Shown piece by piece: positions 1 through 5,427 of a DNA stretch of 8,306 nt; within the stretch, counting starts at the first letter, position 1, and the number at the start of each line of letters is the position of its first letter. The position numbers were made by a program, and so were the translations under genes. The DNA is taken from the NCBI GenBank assembly GCA_002392945.1, contig DGHZ01000025.1, positions 1 to 8,306 on the forward strand, read 5' to 3'. This stretch comes from Caryophanales bacterium UBA3835 (GTDB taxonomy: Bacteria; Bacillota_I; Bacilli_A; RFN20; CAG-826). Below the pieces are notes generated by a model. That model saw only the letters and a list, made by a program, of their open reading frames with translations. It did not search any database and was not told where the DNA came from.

Positions 1-1525
1 GAATATGAGCACCATCAGTATCAGCGTCGGTCATGATGATGATTTTGCCATATCTAATATCGTTAATATCAAAAGTTTGTCCAAATCCTGCACCAATTGT
101 GTTGATAATAGTCGCAATTTCTTCATTATGGACTAATTTATCTAACGCAATAGAGTCAGTATTAAGTGGTTTACCACGAAGTGGTAAGATTGCTTGATGT
201 AAACGATCTCTTCCCTTTTTAGCGGTACCACCAGCGGAATCACCTTCAACGATGAAAAGTTCATTTTTCATGTATTCTTTAGATTGAGCAGGTGTTAGTT
301 TATCCGAAAGAATGACTTCTTGTTTGGCTTTTTTACTACTACGAGCTTCATCTTTTGCTTTTCTAGCGGCAATTCTAGCTTGTTGACTATCAATGCACTT
401 TTTAATAATACGCATTGCATTTTCTTTATTTTCAGTAAGATAATAAGTAAACTTATTATAAATTAAACTTGAGACCACAGGAGCGGCGGCAGGAGTGCCT
501 AATTTTCCTTTAGTCTGGCCTTCAAATTCCAATAATTCTTCTGGGATTTTCAAAGAGATAATCGCAGTTAAACCTTCTCTAATATCGCTTCCTTCGAGTT
601 TCTTTCCTTTAAGTAATCCTTGCGCTTCGGCAAAGTCATTAACCGCTCGAGTAATACCAGTTCTGAAACCAGATTCATGAGTACCACCATCACCAGTTTT
701 GACGTTGTTAACATAAGAATAGATAGTTTCGTTATAATCTTCATAACAATATTGAAGAGCGATTTCAGTTTCAATTTGAGTTGAGGCATCAACTTCTGTA
801 AAATCCACGACTGGAATAATTTCTTTTTTCTCAGCATTAAGAACATTGACGTATTCTACCAAACCATTTTGATAGAAGAATTCTTGTTTCTCGTTAATCC
901 TTTCATCAATAATGATGAAACGCACACCTTTCATTAAGAAAGCTGACTCTCTTAAGTGACTAGAAATTGTGTCATATTTGAAATCCACGGTTGAGAAAAT
1001 AAGTGGATCTGGTTTGAATCTTACTAAGGTTCCGTGTTTGTTGGTTTTGCCAATAACTTCAAGTGGGGTGACTAAATGTCCGCCTTTTTCAAATCTTAAA
1101 TGATGAATTTCACCGTTTTGAAAAACGGTGACATCACACCATTCACTTAACGCATTGGTAACAGAAGCACCAACTCCATGAAGTCCACCAGCACTTTTAT
1201 AAACTGCGGAATTAAACTTTCCTCCAGCGTGTAATTCGGTAAAAACAATCTCTACACCAGGTCTTCCAGTTTCTTTATTAATGCCAACTGGAATACCACG
1301 TCCTTCATCTAAAACTGAACAACTTCCGTCTTTATGTAAGGTGACTGTAATGTTTTTTCCATATCCACTTAACGCCTCATCAACAGCGTTATCGACGACC
1401 TCCCAAACAAGGTGATGAAGACCACTTGCGTTAGAACTTCCGATGTACATTGCTGGTCTTTTTCTAACACCCTCGAGGCCTTGTAAAATCTGAATATCAT
1501 TAGCGGTATATTGTCTCTCTGCCAT
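1..1525 (-). CDS. parE: DNA topoisomerase IV subunit B (ParE), N-terminal 508 residues, cut by window edge
   Basis: Type IIA topoisomerase ATPase subunit; with ParC it would decatenate daughter chromosomes and relax supercoils. The frame is open from an ATG at 1525-1523 to the left edge (508 codons plus one base). GHKL ATPase landmarks are visible: the N-box with catalytic E42, the DEGRGIP motif at 73-79 and the GGLHGVG ATP-lid motif at 113-119. The QTK loop is at 337-339. The TOPRIM domain begins with EGDSAGG (427-433) and TDADTDGAH (499-507), giving metal ligands E427, D500 and D502. ParE is preferred over GyrB because of the LTPAQS stretch before the TOPRIM, 'TDADTDGAH' rather than 'TDADVDGAH', and the divergent plsY neighbour known in Bacillus and Staphylococcus. 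A GAGAGA Shine-Dalgarno-like stretch lies about 7 nt before the ATG. The C-terminal remainder, and probably parC, should lie beyond the left edge. Confidence 0.88.
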   Translation of the reverse strand, partial: MAERQYTANDIQILQGLEGVRKRPAMYIGSSNASGLHHLVWEVVDNAVDEALSGYGKNITVTLHKDGSCSVLDEGRGIPVGINKETGRPGVEIVFTELHAGGKFNSAVYKSAGGLHGVGASVTNALSEWCDVTVFQNGEIHHLRFEKGGHLVTPLEVIGKTNKHGTLVRFKPDPLIFSTVDFKYDTISSHLRESAFLMKGVRFIIIDERINEKQEFFYQNGLVEYVNVLNAEKKEIIPVVDFTEVDASTQIETEIALQYCYEDYNETIYSYVNNVKTGDGGTHESGFRTGITRAVNDFAEAQGLLKGKKLEGSDIREGLTAIISLKIPEELLEFEGQTKGKLGTPAAAPVVSSLIYNKFTYYLTENKENAMRIIKKCIDSQQARIAARKAKDEARSSKKAKQEVILSDKLTPAQSKEYMKNELFIVEGDSAGGTAKKGRDRLHQAILPLRGKPLNTDSIALDKLVHNEEIATIINTIGAGFGQTFDINDIRYGKIIIMTDADTDGAHI

Positions 1526-1543
1526 GCTATATCTCTCTTTTCG

Positions 1544-1560
1544 CCGTTTATTATAAACGG
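1544..1560. promoter_or_regulatory. Perfect inverted repeat forming an overlapping divergent parE/plsY promoter
   Basis: CCGTTTA-TTA-TAAACGG is a perfect 7-bp-arm inverted repeat in the 85-nt gap between parE and plsY. On the minus strand it contains a consensus TATAAT (1555-1550) with a weak TTAATT -35 17 nt upstream, well placed for parE. On the plus strand it contains TATAAA (1552-1557), which could serve plsY. A second plus-strand candidate is TTGCAA (1567-1572), 16 nt, then TAAAAT (1589-1594), but its start site would fall inside the plsY Shine-Dalgarno. The symmetry could also be a repressor site. No experimental start site is available. Confidence 0.5.
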
Positions 1561-1610
1561 AAAATGTTGCAAAATTAAAGTTATTTAGTAAAATAGAACG
1601 AGGGTAAAAA

Positions 1611-2378
1611 ATGGATATTATTTTATATAATATATTGGTAGCAATTTTATTGATAATTATCGGCTATGTGTTTGGTTCTATACCAAACGGAATATGGATC
1701 GGTAAGCTATTTTTTCATAAAGATCCACGTGATTTTGGTTCTGGAAATTCAGGCGGAACAAATGTTGGAAGAATATTCGGAAAGAAAATTGGTGTTCTTT
1801 GCATTGTTTTAGATTGTTTAAAAGTCATTGCCCCATTTATTATCTCTTGGGCAATTTTAACAAACGTCCCAATGTATAACGGATTACCTCTTATTCCAAG
1901 TGTGTCCGCTAAAATAAATAATCCGGATACATCAGCATATTTAGTTCAATGGCCAGCTTATTACATGGTCATGGTTGGTTGCACTTTCGGACATTGTTGG
2001 CCAATCTTTGCCGGATTTAAAGGAGGTAAAAATGTATCCTCCTTTATCGGATTTGGCTTTGTTTCTTCTTGGTTATTCGGAGTTATCCCAGCTTGTTTGT
2101 TCTTGGTTATCCTTAAATGGAAGAAAATGGTTTCCCTTGCTAGTATCTCCATAAGTTGGATTTCCACAGTATTAACATGGATTTGGACAATTTTAATGTT
2201 AACAGGAGTCATACCATTTGCCTATAGTTGGATTCCAGGATATTACACAATGATGGAATTTGGTTATGTGCATTCAATTGTCGTTACTTTTGCTGCTTCA
2301 ATTTTAACCTTTAGACATCGAGCTAATATTAAGCGAATTAAAGAAGGCACAGAAAGAAAAATTACTTGGATGAAATAA
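1611..2378 (+). CDS. plsY: Glycerol-3-phosphate acyltransferase PlsY (acyl-phosphate dependent)
   Basis: Integral membrane enzyme that transfers an acyl group from acyl-phosphate (made by PlsX) to glycerol-3-phosphate, giving lysophosphatidate, the first committed phospholipid step. All three PlsY motifs are present. Motif 1 spans residues 22-52, with GSIPN and the DFGSGNSGGTN core (41-51). Motif 2 is GHCWP...FKGGKNV (127-142). Motif 3 is HRANIKRIKEGTE (236-248). Hydrophobic membrane segments lie at about 5-21, 60-82, 116-134, 145-168, 178-203 and 219-234. At 255 residues it is longer than the roughly 200 usual for the family; the extra length sits mainly at about 84-114 and 185-215. The ATG at 1611 follows a CGAGGG Shine-Dalgarno (1599-1604) with 6 nt spacing. 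It is divergent from parE and ends in TAA ahead of its own terminator. Confidence 0.95.
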   Translation: MDIILYNILVAILLIIIGYVFGSIPNGIWIGKLFFHKDPRDFGSGNSGGTNVGRIFGKKIGVLCIVLDCLKVIAPFIISWAILTNVPMYNGLPLIPSVSAKINNPDTSAYLVQWPAYYMVMVGCTFGHCWPIFAGFKGGKNVSSFIGFGFVSSWLFGVIPACLFLVILKWKKMVSLASISISWISTVLTWIWTILMLTGVIPFAYSWIPGYYTMMEFGYVHSIVVTFAASILTFRHRANIKRIKEGTERKITWMK

Positions 2379-2389
2379 TCCATAAGTAA

Positions 2390-2411
2390 ATAATTAGTAG
2401 ATAATTAGTAT
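2390..2411. repeat. Two tandem copies of an 11-bp AT-rich unit
   Basis: ATAATTAGTAG is followed at once by ATAATTAGTAT, a 10/11 match, in the 3' untranslated region of plsY. It may be simple AT-rich slippage. No function can be assigned. Confidence 0.5.
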
Positions 2412-2435
2412 ATTTAATATTTTGTGAATTCAATT

Positions 2436-2468
2436 ATCCACATTGCATGAAAATGTGGATTTTTATTT
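2436..2468 (+). terminator. Intrinsic terminator of plsY
   Basis: ATCCACATT (2436-2444) pairs perfectly with AATGTGGAT (2452-2460) around a 7-nt loop and is followed by TTTTATTT. It lies 58 nt after the plsY stop in the correct orientation. Confidence 0.85.
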
Positions 2469-2551
2469 GATTGCATCAAATCGTTTTGATTGACTTTGGC
2501 GACTATTTTAAGACACTTTAGTCTCCACCACGATTTCTGACTCAATGAACA

Positions 2552-2584
2552 ATAAAAAACGCCGCAAATTTGATTTGCGACGTT
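2552..2584 (-). terminator. Intrinsic terminator of the efp-yneF unit, possibly bidirectional
   Basis: Read on the minus strand, a 12-bp stem AACGTCGCAAAT / ATTTGCGGCGTT (2584-2558) with one G-U pair and a CAA loop is followed by a T-rich tail (TTTTTAT, 2558-2552). It starts 26 nt past the yneF stop. On the plus strand the G-U becomes a C-A mismatch, but a T-rich tail (ATTTTTATT) follows, so it could back up the plsY terminator. The stretch 2469-2551 between the two terminators holds no convincing gene or RNA motif; I see only a weak GACTA...TAGTC pairing at 2501-2523. Confidence 0.88.
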
Positions 2585-2609
2585 ATTTTTATTAACCTAT
2601 TTGGTTCAA

Positions 2610-2828
2610 TTATTTTTGTTGTCTTCTAACAGCAGCCATTGTACGTTGAATGTCAGCTTCACTTGGCTTTCTTCCAACGCTTTGATATAAGGCTCTAATC
2701 ATTCCTTCATTGATTGGAGGGTTCTTTTCAAGTTGTCTTTTGAAGAACCATCTAGCAAGGAAGAATCCAGCGACAAGAGCGCCAATAACAGCAGCAATTA
2801 GTAATCCAACCCATCCACCAGTTGACAT
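2610..2828 (-). CDS. yneF: YneF/UPF0154 family small membrane protein
   Basis: A 72-residue protein with one hydrophobic N-terminal segment (about 7-27), a basic stretch after it (WFFKRQLEK, 27-35) and the family signature NPPINE at 36-41. The C-terminal half (42-72) is polar and probably a cytoplasmic helix. This matches the small UPF0154/YneF family of Bacilli and Mollicutes in length and architecture. Its biochemical function is unknown to me. The start is set by a near-perfect AGGAGG (complement of 2834-2839) 5 nt before the ATG. Only 13 nt separate it from the efp stop, so it is very probably co-transcribed with efp, and the unit ends at the strong hairpin beyond its 3' end. The PP dipeptide in its signature is the kind of sequence EF-P assists, though a single PP is weak evidence of a link. 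Confidence 0.9.
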   Translation of the reverse strand: MSTGGWVGLLIAAVIGALVAGFFLARWFFKRQLEKNPPINEGMIRALYQSVGRKPSEADIQRTMAAVRRQQK

Positions 2829-2841
2829 ATTAGCCTCCTAA

Positions 2842-3399
2842 CTACGCTCTTCCGTCGTAATCACCAGTATCGGTTCTGACTAAGACGACTTCGCCTTCTT
2901 CAATAAATAATGGGACACGGACTTTTAGTCCGGTTTCTAATTCTGCATCTTTCATTGCTTTATTAACTGTATCGCCTCTAATAGCTGGTTCACAGTGTGT
3001 AATCTTTAAAGCAACTTTGGCAGGTAAGTTGATACCAAGGACTTCGCCTTCATAGCTGGTAATTTCAACTATTTCTTCACCCTTTAAGAATTGAATCTCC
3101 CATTTTAATCTATCTTTTGAGATTTCAATTTGATCATAGGTTTCTTGATCCATGAAGCAAAGGGCGTCACCAGTATCATAAAGATACTGCATTTGTCTTT
3201 TTTCTAATCTGATAGTTTCGATTCCGTATCCACTATTACGGGCCATTTCTGTCACAGCGCCTGTACGGAGGTTCTTAACTTTGACTTTCGCAACCATCTT
3301 TCTCATTGCGGTTTTGTTCAATAAGATATCTTGAACTTGGTAAATATTACCCTCTTCAATGAAATAGTTGCCAGGTCTTAATTCAGTAACGTTAACCAT
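2842..3399 (-). CDS. efp: Elongation factor P with a non-canonical domain I loop
   Basis: EF-P binds between the ribosomal P and E sites and relieves stalling at polyproline sequences. The protein has 185 residues, the usual length, with three beta-barrel domains. Family features are clear: VTELRPG at 4-10, KNLRTGAV at 42-49, QMQYLYDTGDALCFMD around 69-84, the P-x-I-[KR]-GDT segment near 138-144, LETGLKVRVPLFIEEGE in domain III, and the C-terminal DYDGRA. The oddity is the modification loop. Where most bacteria have KPGKG, this protein reads LNKTAMRKMVAK (27-38). Ungapped alignment to remembered B. subtilis EF-P puts Met32 at the modified Lys32 (E. coli Lys34). The following F-x-AGEKVE segment is also replaced (ARNSGYGIET). 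No EF-P modification enzyme is in this window. The ATG has an AGAAGG Shine-Dalgarno about 9 nt upstream. It is followed by yneF. Confidence 0.96.
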   Translation of the reverse strand: MVNVTELRPGNYFIEEGNIYQVQDILLNKTAMRKMVAKVKVKNLRTGAVTEMARNSGYGIETIRLEKRQMQYLYDTGDALCFMDQETYDQIEISKDRLKWEIQFLKGEEIVEITSYEGEVLGINLPAKVALKITHCEPAIRGDTVNKAMKDAELETGLKVRVPLFIEEGEVVLVRTDTGDYDGRA

Positions 3400-3428
3400 A
3401 ATTTTAAACCTTCTTTCTTTAAATACCG

Positions 3429-3443
3429 TTGGTATTATACCAA
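3429..3443 (-). promoter_or_regulatory. efp promoter: extended -10 inside a perfect palindrome
   Basis: On the minus strand TGGTATAAT (3442-3434) is a perfect extended -10, placing the start site near 3427 and leaving a leader of about 28 nt that includes the Shine-Dalgarno. The -35 is poor (TTTTTA-like), as expected for an extended -10 promoter. The element lies within the perfect inverted repeat TTGGTAT-T-ATACCAA. By symmetry the plus strand carries TGGTATTAT, which could start antisense RNA into the adjacent MBL gene; this is speculative. Confidence 0.7.
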
Positions 3444-3447
3444 ACTA

Positions 3448-4080
3448 TTAATTTATTAAAAAGTGATTATTTAATAATTCACTTTCTAAAGTTGTGTTAG
3501 GTCCATGACCAGGATAAATGGTCACATCGCCTGGAAGTTTTTTAATTTTGTTAAGAGATTCCACTCTTTTATGACGTTCATTATTTGGTAAATCATCTCT
3601 TCCGATAGATTGTCTAAATAATGTGTCTCCAGTGAATAATACTTTTCTTTCAGGGATATAGTAACAGACACTACCTTTAGTGTGAAATGGAGTGTGAATC
3701 ACCATTATCTTTTCTATGAAAAGATTTAATACATCATTATCACCAACTGTTTTAATATTAGACTTAATAACAAGTGGCTCTCCTAATTGAGTGGAAAGAT
3801 TTAATTCTTCATCTTTAAGCATCTGTTCATCTAAATAATGAATGTAGATGTCTATAGAATACTCTTTTACTAATCTATCTACTCCACGGATATGATCTAT
3901 ATGCCCGTGTGTTAATAAAATCGCTGTTGGTTTTAATTTGTGCTTATTTATAAATTCAATTAGTTTGTCATTTCCTTTACCTGGATCAACAATAATGCAT
4001 TTTAAATCATCATCACTAACTATATAGGTGTTACTGACTAAATCATCTATAGGGTTATAATCGAATTTATAAATATTCAT
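3448..4080 (-). CDS. Metallo-beta-lactamase-fold hydrolase, glyoxalase II-like (YqgX/YcbL type)
   Basis: A 210-residue soluble hydrolase of the metallo-beta-lactamase superfamily. The metal-site residues are complete: THGHIDH with H58, H60, D62 and H63; H133 in HTPFHT (the family usually reads HTPGHT); D152 in FTGDTLF; and H192 in YPGHGP. The SIGRDDLP segment (158-165) and single-domain length fit the short glyoxalase II-like YcbL/YqgX group, which lacks the C-terminal domain of true glyoxalase II. Hydrolysis of a thioester such as S-lactoylglutathione or another thiol adduct is possible, but the substrate cannot be fixed from sequence. It lies 31 nt behind rpmG, just past the rpmG terminator. 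No Shine-Dalgarno precedes the ATG. A TATAAA on the minus strand (4091-4086) ends 5 nt before it, so the mRNA may be leaderless, or the gene may depend on readthrough from rpmG. Confidence 0.9.
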   Translation of the reverse strand: MNIYKFDYNPIDDLVSNTYIVSDDDLKCIIVDPGKGNDKLIEFINKHKLKPTAILLTHGHIDHIRGVDRLVKEYSIDIYIHYLDEQMLKDEELNLSTQLGEPLVIKSNIKTVGDNDVLNLFIEKIMVIHTPFHTKGSVCYYIPERKVLFTGDTLFRQSIGRDDLPNNERHKRVESLNKIKKLPGDVTIYPGHGPNTTLESELLNNHFLIN

Positions 4081-4090
4081 ATCTTTTTAT

Positions 4091-4117
4091 AAAATAAAAA
4101 TAGGTTTGAACCTATTT
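4091..4117 (-). terminator. Intrinsic terminator overlapping the rpmG stop codon
   Basis: AAATAGGTT (4098-4106) and AACCTATTT (4109-4117) form a perfect 9-bp inverted repeat around TG. Read on the minus strand it is followed by TTTTATT (4097-4091). The rpmG TAG stop (4114-4112) lies inside the stem, so translating ribosomes would disturb the hairpin. It ends about 10 nt before the MBL-gene ATG and could attenuate rpmG-to-MBL readthrough. The stem is AT-rich, so its strength is uncertain. Confidence 0.68.
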
Positions 4118-4279
4118 CTTTTTCTCTTTGTGAAGTGTTTTCTTTTGGCAACGTGGGCAATACTTCAATTTTTCTAATCTGTCAGGATTTGCTTTTTTAT
4201 TTTTTGAAGTAAGGTAATTTTCTTCACCACATTCTGTGCACTTTAATGTTATAGAAATTCTATCTTCTTTCTTGGCCAT
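4112..4279 (-). CDS. rpmG: 50S ribosomal protein L33, zinc-binding (C+) form
   Basis: A 55-residue component of the large ribosomal subunit. It begins MAKKEDRISITLKCTEC and carries two CxxC pairs (C14/C17 and C41/C44) that would bind zinc, so this is the C+ paralogue and not the cysteine-free form. The segment YLTSKNKKANPDRLEKLKYC is typical of bacterial L33, and the tail is very basic (KEKKK). Bacilli often carry a second, zinc-free L33 elsewhere that is induced under zinc limitation; none is visible here. The start is supported by AAGGAGA (complement of 4288-4294), 8 nt before the ATG. The gene is divergent from ispG across 95 nt and is followed by a hairpin that includes its own stop codon. 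Confidence 0.95.
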   Translation of the reverse strand: MAKKEDRISITLKCTECGEENYLTSKNKKANPDRLEKLKYCPRCQKKTLHKEKKK

Positions 4280-4308
4280 AGATATTGTCTCCTTGAATTG
4301 CGTATGTT

Positions 4309-4317
4309 ATGTTATCA
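4309..4317 (-). promoter_or_regulatory. Probable rpmG promoter, extended -10
   Basis: TGATAACAT on the minus strand (TG at 4317-4316, TAACAT at 4314-4309) fits an extended -10. It gives a start near 4302 and a leader of about 22 nt containing the AAGGAGA Shine-Dalgarno. The -35 is weak. The consensus TATAAT further upstream on the minus strand (4354-4349) is an alternative but lacks a good -35. Confidence 0.45.
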
Positions 4318-4349
4318 CATCACTTAAAATAATAAAAGTACATTTTTAT

Positions 4350-4367
4350 TATACTGAGTGGTAAAAT
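4350..4367 (+). promoter_or_regulatory. ispG promoter candidates (TATACT and extended -10 TGGTAAAAT)
   Basis: Two overlapping -10 options precede ispG: TATACT at 4350-4355, giving a leader of about 13 nt, and TGG-TAAAAT at 4359-4367, whose hexamer ends 7 nt before the ATG and would give a leaderless transcript. Neither has a good -35, and no Shine-Dalgarno lies between them and the start codon. Confidence 0.4.
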
Positions 4368-4374
4368 ACAAAAG

Positions 4375-5427
4375 ATGACAAAAAGAGAATTAACTAGACA
4401 AGTAAAAGTTAAAGATTTAGCAATCGGTGGACAAAATAAAGTAGTTATCCAATCGATGTGCAACATCAAAACTGAGAATTACCTCGCTGTTAGCGAGCAA
4501 ATTAATGAATGCGCACGTATCGGAGCAGAATTGATGCGTGTTTCCGTTATGGATGAAAAAGACGCTATTGCTATAAAAGAAATTAAAAAAAGAATTTCTA
4601 TTCCTTTAGTGGCGGATATTCATTTTGATTATCGTTTAGCTTTATTAGCGATGGAAAATGGAGTTGATAAGATCAGAATCAACCCAGGAAATATTGGCGA
4701 CATCGAAAATGTTAAAAAAGTCGTCTCTATGGCTAAAGAAAAACATATTCCTATTAGAATTGGGGTTAACTCTGGCTCATTAGATAAAACAATTCATGAT
4801 TATTCAAGTCAATACACAGCAGAAAAACTAGTAGCATCTGCTAAAAAACATGTAGAAATATTAGAAAATCTTGGTTTTTATGACATAGTCATATCTTTAA
4901 AAGGCACTAATATTTTAGAAACAATAGCGGCCTATAGACTAGCTTCAAAGACTTTCCCATATCCACTTCATTTAGGAATTACTGAAGCAGGATATAAAGA
5001 GATTTCTATGGTGAGAAGTTCTGCAGGACTTGCTCCATTATTATTAGAAGGAATCGGTGACACAATCCGTATTTCTATTTCTGGAGATCCAAAAGACGAA
5101 ATAAAAGTATGTAAACAACTTTTACATGACTGCGGATTATATCCTAACTATCCAACTTTAGTTGCCTGTCCAACTTGTGGTAGAACCCAGGTTAACGTTG
5201 AAGAACTTGCTAGGAAAGTTATGGAATATTTAGAAACTATTAATAAGCCAATTCATGTCGCTGTTATGGGATGTGTAGTCAATGGACCAGGAGAAGCTAA
5301 AAACGCTGACATTGGTATTGCCGGTGGACATCATGAATATGTTATCTTTAGAAAAGATAAAGTGATAAAAAAAGTTCCAGAAGCTGAAGCCCTGGAAGCT
5401 TTAATAGAAGAAATCAATAAATTCTAA
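4375..5427 (+). CDS. ispG: (E)-4-hydroxy-3-methylbut-2-enyl-diphosphate synthase (IspG/GcpE)
   Basis: Penultimate enzyme of the MEP isoprenoid pathway: a [4Fe-4S] protein that reductively converts MEcPP to HMBPP. The 350-residue single-chain form has the TIM-barrel part first (VVIQSM at 23-28, VADIHFDYRLAL at 79-90, INPGNIG at 102-108, RIGVNSGSLD at 128-137). The cluster-binding domain follows, with C265 and C268 in CPTCGR, C300 in MGCVVNGPGEA, and E307 as the fourth ligand. The ending DIGIAGG plus a short tail is standard. The start is chosen because MTKRELTRQVKV matches the family N-terminus; no Shine-Dalgarno supports it. It is divergent from rpmG. Its TAA stop overlaps the nfo stop by 4 nt tail to tail, so no terminator hairpin fits between them. 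ispH, the next pathway step, lies beyond nfo on the same strand. Confidence 0.97.
   Translation: MTKRELTRQVKVKDLAIGGQNKVVIQSMCNIKTENYLAVSEQINECARIGAELMRVSVMDEKDAIAIKEIKKRISIPLVADIHFDYRLALLAMENGVDKIRINPGNIGDIENVKKVVSMAKEKHIPIRIGVNSGSLDKTIHDYSSQYTAEKLVASAKKHVEILENLGFYDIVISLKGTNILETIAAYRLASKTFPYPLHLGITEAGYKEISMVRSSAGLAPLLLEGIGDTIRISISGDPKDEIKVCKQLLHDCGLYPNYPTLVACPTCGRTQVNVEELARKVMEYLETINKPIHVAVMGCVVNGPGEAKNADIGIAGGHHEYVIFRKDKVIKKVPEAEALEALIEEINKF

Noticed and set aside
568..846. Minus-strand open frame of 92 codons within parE, and the plus-strand frame at 495-680
   Set aside because: Both lie inside the continuous parE frame, which has all ATPase and TOPRIM motifs. Their translations are low-complexity and match no family I know.
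1..1525. Calling the partial topoisomerase gene gyrB
   Set aside because: The motifs before and inside the TOPRIM domain (LTPAQS, TDADTDGAH) and the divergent plsY favour ParE. GyrB is not fully excluded because the C-terminus is missing.
1961..2212. Minus-strand open frame of 83 codons opposite plsY
   Set aside because: It covers the PlsY motif 2 region, has no ribosome-binding site of note, and its protein looks like an antisense shadow.
2500..2536. Possible tRNA 3' end (a CCACCA string near 2525)
   Set aside because: There is no T-loop GTTCRA motif, no matching acceptor stem and no anticodon arm around it.
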